Positions 59,524-64,000 of a DNA stretch of 64,000 nt are shown here, one piece after another. The stretch is from Ciona intestinalis (lineage: Eukaryota > Chordata > Ascidiacea > Phlebobranchia > Cionidae): positions 950,986 to 1,014,985 of the forward strand of contig NC_020178.2 of the NCBI RefSeq assembly GCF_000224145.3. Reading direction: 5' to 3'. The position numbers and the translations under genes were made by a program. Under the pieces are notes generated by a model. That model did not search any database, was not told the DNA's origin, and worked only from the letters and a program-made list of their open reading frames with translations. Within the stretch, counting starts at the first letter, position 1; every line of letters starts with the position of its first letter.

Positions 59524-59538
59524 TTTATGCTGTGTCAT
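59524..59538 (-). promoter_or_regulatory. Antioxidant response element match upstream of GCLM
   Basis: Minus strand reads ATGACACAGCATAAA, fitting the extended ARE pattern RTGAYnnnGCRWWWW at every position, in the same orientation as GCLM and about 720 bp before its start codon. In vertebrates NRF2-small MAF dimers drive GCLM through such sites. Function here is inference. Confidence 0.5.
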
Positions 59539-61289
59539 GCAGCACGCTTTAGGCAAGTTAGTTAGAAACGTAAGCACGCTTACAGGAATGAGTTTACAAG
59601 GTAATACTGCCTCAGTATAACCTTAACCTAAATTCTAATTAAAATTTGACATTTTTTCGAACGTAGAGCAATTAAAATTGCAAAACAAATTAAATAAATG
59701 TTCTGATCATGCGTTCGCCGCGTGGTCGTATCGTGACATCATGCTACGTAATAAGGACTACTATTACTCACCTAAGCTTTTAACTTACGTAATAACTTTT
59801 TTGGTGCGTCACTTTTATTTGTAAACTTTGAAATATACCTATATATATTGTACTGTCGGGTAAAATGGATACCGTTAGCGCATAATATCCAATATTTCCT
59901 AATCGTTTTTTATCAATTAACAACGCGTACCATCTTACCTTAACCTACTATATATGCCTTTAAAGAGGCGAAAACTAAAAACTGCGTTGCTAACGCATAT
60001 TTTAGCGGGGAATTCTTTAACGCCATGAACCTTTCAGACAGCTTAAGCGTAAAAAACATTACTTTTAGCCTATCCGTACATTTTACACATTTTCTCAATG
60101 CTGTATGCTTTTGCTCCCCAACCGTTTTGATTACGAAACGCTACCGTACATTTACACGGTCTGTATACTGTACTCACTCGGTTATAAATTAACATATCTA
60201 AATAAAACATGGCTGACATAAGCTATTTAAATGGCCTTGCCATCATGACGCAATGGTTGCTCAATACCCATATAGCTATAAGTGCTTTTTAAGTGGAAGT
60301 ACATAAGAGTACTTACGTTGTGTAAACAATAATGCAAAAGGCCAAAAAGGCACCATTGTAAAACTATATATGTAAAAATATATCTTATTTATAAACTGTA
60401 CATACCTCGTTTTTTTATGGTTTTTATCTGTACTTTTATTCAAGTACTCTTTACCTGTAACGACTGTCGTTTTGCTGCCAATTTCCTTCTCTTCTTTGTA
60501 TAATTTTACCTGATATTCGCTACTGCGTCCGAAGAGACAAATAGATTACGTTATGTGTTATGCATTTGAGTGTTTCAATTTCTATGTACATCGTTCATAT
60601 TAAATCATACGCCTGCAATCTTACACCATGTATATCAGTTTTCAACTACCCGTGCATTTTCTGATGTAACGTTAATGTGTCACCAAAACAGTATTTCGTA
60701 GCCACTACGTAAAAGCACGCACTTTACGTTCTAAAAACGTAGCATGGGTAAGCTAGCCTACAGTATAGGTTACGCTAATAATGATTTGTTACCAATACAA
60801 TTTTGACATATATGACCATTTAATACAAAAATGACAACTTTAAAGCGTTTGGTATTAAACGTAAAAAATAAAAAAAACACTCTACAATGCCACACACTGC
60901 CAATTAATATCCCAAATTAACATTTATCAAAGCGCAAAAGACAAAAGTATAGCAGCAAATAACGTTAAAAAAAGCATGAATATAACGCGCCAAAACAAAA
61001 AAATAGCTCCACAGCCCCAACTAGCGGAGATATTTTTTTAAATGAAATTCCACATGAGTATGCTGCCGAGTAGGTAAATCGGTTGTTTTCTCGCGTTTTA
61101 GTTGTATTAACTGTAAAATTTACACTAAAATAATCCCAACATCGATGATAGTGTACTGTAACAGTATTCTACAAATTGGTATACACAATTAAGGTCTAGA
61201 ACATAGCAAAATACTATCTAATTATCTTAATTATGTCACAAATTTAAAAAATCTTTTTCTCATAGCAGTATACCTGGCTTTAGGCACCT

Positions 61290-61467
61290 TAATATAACTC
61301 GACAGTGAGAATGAGGTGTATGAATAAACCATGGTTGTCTCGTGTATAAGATGGCACCCATGTTATAACTCGACAGTGAGCATGAAGTGCATAAATACAA
61401 CATGTGTGTCTGGTGTATAAGAAGACACCCATGTTATAACTCGACAAGAAGCATGAGGTGTATGTAC
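61290..61467. repeat. 71-bp minisatellite, about 2.5 copies
   Basis: Same unit in the orientation of 8636-8890 (CGACAGTGAG.ATGAGGTGTATGAA), more diverged, upstream of GCLM. Confidence 0.8.
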
Positions 61468-61835
61468 ATAACATGCAGCAATTTATTACATGTACTTTAA
61501 ACTATCGATTAGAATCTGGACACTAAAACGCTAAACCATAACATTGAATTCTAATTTGTTTTTGTTCGATAAAACAACAACAGAACGTAATAAGAGACCA
61601 CCACTCTATTTGATTGATTAAAAATATTGATTGTAACGGTTTGCGCTATAGCAGTATGGATCGAAAAGCCATTAAAACGAAATCAATGTATTTGGAAATA
61701 TGGTGGATTAGTCTCGTGGGGTGATGTCTGTTATTGTTAGGTTCTGTCTTATGACAAGTTATTTTATATGTGACCAATGGTGTTGAAATATTATTCGAAA
61801 ATGTGGTTTATTGTTACTGTTTAAAAACACAAAGT

Positions 61836-62022
61836 ATATAGGGGTAATATGGGACACTTTAAAACGTAATATCCAAATATCCAGATCGTGTTTTAAACAA
61901 TTAACAACGGTCTGTGGGAGTCGTGAGGATAAAGTTTTATTCTTTGAACGTTTTTTGTTTACTACCGAATGGCATGGAAAAAGGAATAGAAATGAGTCCC
62001 ATCTTCCCCCATCCTATTATAT
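61836..62022. mobile_element. MITE, family A copy upstream of GCLM
   Basis: Begins TATAGGGGTAATATGGGACAC and ends CATCTTCCCCCATCCTATTATA, with the usual interior (GATCGTGTTTTAAACAATTA). The left end is more diverged than the right. Confidence 0.75.
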
Positions 62023-62277
62023 ATAATCTCAATAGAACATCATTTGTGTTTTAAAAAAATGATTTTAGATTTCAATCCTATGCCTTCAATGGACGCAGTA
62101 ATCCAGAGTCTAGCATTCGGTTGACATTAACAGTCTTTATAACAGACTGCTCCCCCGTATTAAGGTCAGCTTTCTAATATAGAACGATCAATGCGTAGCA
62201 ACGGTGATGACGTTTCGTTGTGACGTAACCGACATATGTGACTACGGATTTTCCACTGTCTATGGCTCTATGCAATT

Positions 62278-62343
62278 ATATGAATGAATGAATGAATGAA
62301 TGAATGAATGAATGAATGAATGAATGAATGAATGAATGAATGA
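62278..62343. repeat. (ATGA)n microsatellite, about 16 units
   Basis: Perfect ATGA repeats over about 65 bp. SINE tails in the window end in short (ATTC)n or (GAAT)n runs, so it may have grown from such a tail; no SINE body is attached. Confidence 0.9.
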
Positions 62344-62739
62344 AAACGATGTTCGCTAACGTATTCGAAGAGATAATACATAGTTATGTAAGTTAAAGTT
62401 TCAGCCAAAAAGATATATAAATCAGGACCAAACCGTACACACTATATACCGATTTCTAAAGCCAGTCTTGTATAAATAGGGAATAAGCCGCCTTGCCCAA
62501 TGGCTATATACACACAACGACGTACAATGCCTTTACCGAGCAATATGCTTTGCATTATTGATTGTGCACCTCGTCCCTTATAGTTAATAATTGGCCAGTA
62601 CAAAAAGGGTCATAAATGTTAATGATACGACAGCAATATGCGCCGGGCGCGCATAAAGGTAGCAATATAGTACAATGGACATAAATAATACAATGTCAAA
62701 AGCATTAAAAAAAATTTACTTGAAAACCAAGCTATCTTT

Positions 62740-63005
62740 CGTTTGAATTGGGCATGGATTTAAATATTTCCTGTTTAAAACAATTAACAACGTACACAAT
62801 AAACACAATTTTTGAATGTTATTTGTTTACTGCCAAATAGGACCAGAAAATAGATTGAAAAGATGTCCCATCCTCCCCCACGTTACTACAACGGTGAATT
62901 TATAACATTAACTTGAAAAACGCCTTACATATTTAAGTTTTGGACTACGATTATGTATAAACAGGAGAAATAGAATGAAAAGGTGTCCCATTTTGCCCCA
63001 CTGCT
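62740..63005. mobile_element. Two or more diverged MITE family A fragments
   Basis: 62740-62888 holds the interior and right end (GTTTAAAACAATTAACAACG then GATGTCCCATCCTCCCCCAC). 62960-63005 holds a second right end (AGGTGTCCCATTTTGCCCCA). A more diverged relative is at about 59845-59950. Confidence 0.6.
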
Positions 63006-63882
63006 ACAACAGTGAACTTAAAACATGATAAACGCTATACATATTCCCAGCATTGCGATTATTATAATTATCACGTAACACAGCTACGCTTTCAGGCACT
63101 AGGATACCTGGAACACGAGATTGAGTAACTTGGTAAATATTTGATAAGCAATCTTGTTAAACAACGACCTTCGCATGCTAACTACAACGAATAAAGGTTA
63201 TTACTAAGAAGCAGAATACACCCCACTATAAGACCTGCTTCTGGCTTTACTGATTAGGTTTCTAGTATCCCTGTTTTACAGAAATTTCTGCACCCTTAGC
63301 TACCCTGTGTTAAAATACTAAAATCTGTATATGCAAAAGCTAAATTTGTTATATAGAAATATACAAGTTAACTTTTAACTGAAATATAGTCTTGTATTTT
63401 GAAAGCACTGTAATAACTTTTGTTAGTGATCAGGGGGTTTAGGTTTATAAAAACATAGGCTTTTGGTCAGTTTCTATACAAACATTGCAGTCCATATATA
63501 TAACACAATTGTCTTCATGTTAAGGGCTGTGGAAAAAGTTTTATTTAACTATAATTTGAAAGTTGGCCCTATGCCTATTAGCTATTAGGCTATTTATAAC
63601 TTTACTGTAAGGAATTATAAATCTTTTCCAGTTGCTCATTTATTACAATTGATCCAGTTTATTCATTAATTACTAAGTACCTTTAAGCAGTTATACATGC
63701 ATTTACATATCTGGCAGCACCAAATGTATATGAAATTGTACAAAGTTAGTTGCTATCAAATTTCGGTTAAACAACACAAATACATTATTAAAAGAATTGT
63801 TCAATACACTTTGGATTGAAGATTTACATTACTGGCTGTTATCAGCATTTTATAAATAGCTATTAGTCTTTTAAAAACCCAT

Positions 63883-63964
63883 CTGGTATGAAAAACATAG
63901 TGTATTTTTCGACGAAAACGTTGGAAAAACGAAACATCGGAAATACACTACGTTTTCATACCAG
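63883..63964. repeat. 82-bp foldback at the right edge
   Basis: Left arm CTGGTATGAAAAACATAGTG and right arm CACTACGTTTTCATACCAG are inverted repeats of about 25 bp with a short spacer. A related but degraded sequence is at about 40478-40575. Likely a tiny MITE. Confidence 0.65.
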
Positions 63965-64000
63965 AAAAGTGTTGCAAGAATAATTACATTATGCCTGGTA

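Larger units (their letters stand above)
58806..64000. other. GCLM upstream region; no gene recognised
   Basis: Presumed GCLM promoter and distal flank. Contains an ARE match at 59524-59538; diverged MITE pieces (59845-59950, 62740-63005) and one good MITE (61836-62022); a short 71-bp minisatellite array (61290-61467); an (ATGA)n microsatellite; and a foldback at the right edge. A GGTTCGAAA at 59313 resembles a tRNA B box, but no tRNA fold was found. No exon-like homology was seen on either strand. Confidence 0.45.

Overview
The window is AT-rich, intron-dense nuclear DNA from a chordate with a compact genome. The gene structures (short exons, GT-AG introns, standard code), the deuterostome-type protein set and the repeat families point to a tunicate, most likely a Ciona species. 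That species call is inference from memory of Ciona genes and repeats; no search was run. No virus-like or retroviral element was recognised.

Eight protein-coding genes can be read. Left to right: PIGG (minus, 5' half only, about 91-4647, running off the left edge); ULK3 (plus, intronless, 5288-6697); a C6orf136/DUF2358 homologue (minus, 6 exons, 7423-10993); ZZZ3 (minus, 15 exons, 12469-20557); ATF6 (minus, about 25 exons, 23084-38443); a diverged second copy of GCLM (minus, 8 exons, 40600-47383); a KCTD2/5/17-type BTB gene (minus, intronless CDS, 49005-49655); and the better conserved GCLM (minus, 8 exons, 53185-58805). For the multi-exon genes I placed exons by homology to the vertebrate protein as I remember it, by splice consensus, and by requiring that intron phases add up. 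Only one ATF6 exon (about 27955-28015) remained ambiguous.

PIGG and ULK3 are divergent over about 640 bp. ULK3 and the C6orf136 homologue converge. From 7423 to 58805 every gene is on the minus strand. The genes are not one pathway, but several touch stress biology: ATF6 is the membrane-tethered ER-stress factor, GCLM controls glutathione synthesis and is usually NRF2-driven, ULK3 is an autophagy/Hedgehog kinase, and PIGG works on GPI anchors in the ER. ZZZ3 is a chromatin reader of the ATAC acetyltransferase complex.

Introns and intergenic DNA are filled with short repeats: a tRNA-headed SINE with many fragments; a MITE of about 190 bp with 30-bp inverted ends; a 71-bp minisatellite at five places that looks derived from the SINE body; a 130-bp dispersed and tandem repeat; a 40-bp 'GTGTTGGGGTAATGGGC' repeat; a 717-bp hAT-like element with a perfect 8-bp target duplication; and three other small inverted-repeat elements. 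From 58806 to 64000 no gene is seen, but a good antioxidant-response-element match lies about 720 bp upstream of the GCLM start codon. Points most worth a second look: the tandem GCLM pair split by an intronless KCTD gene, the ARE match, a 20-bp CRE palindrome inside an ATF6 coding exon, the SINE-to-minisatellite link, and a MITE end forming part of a PIGG splice acceptor.
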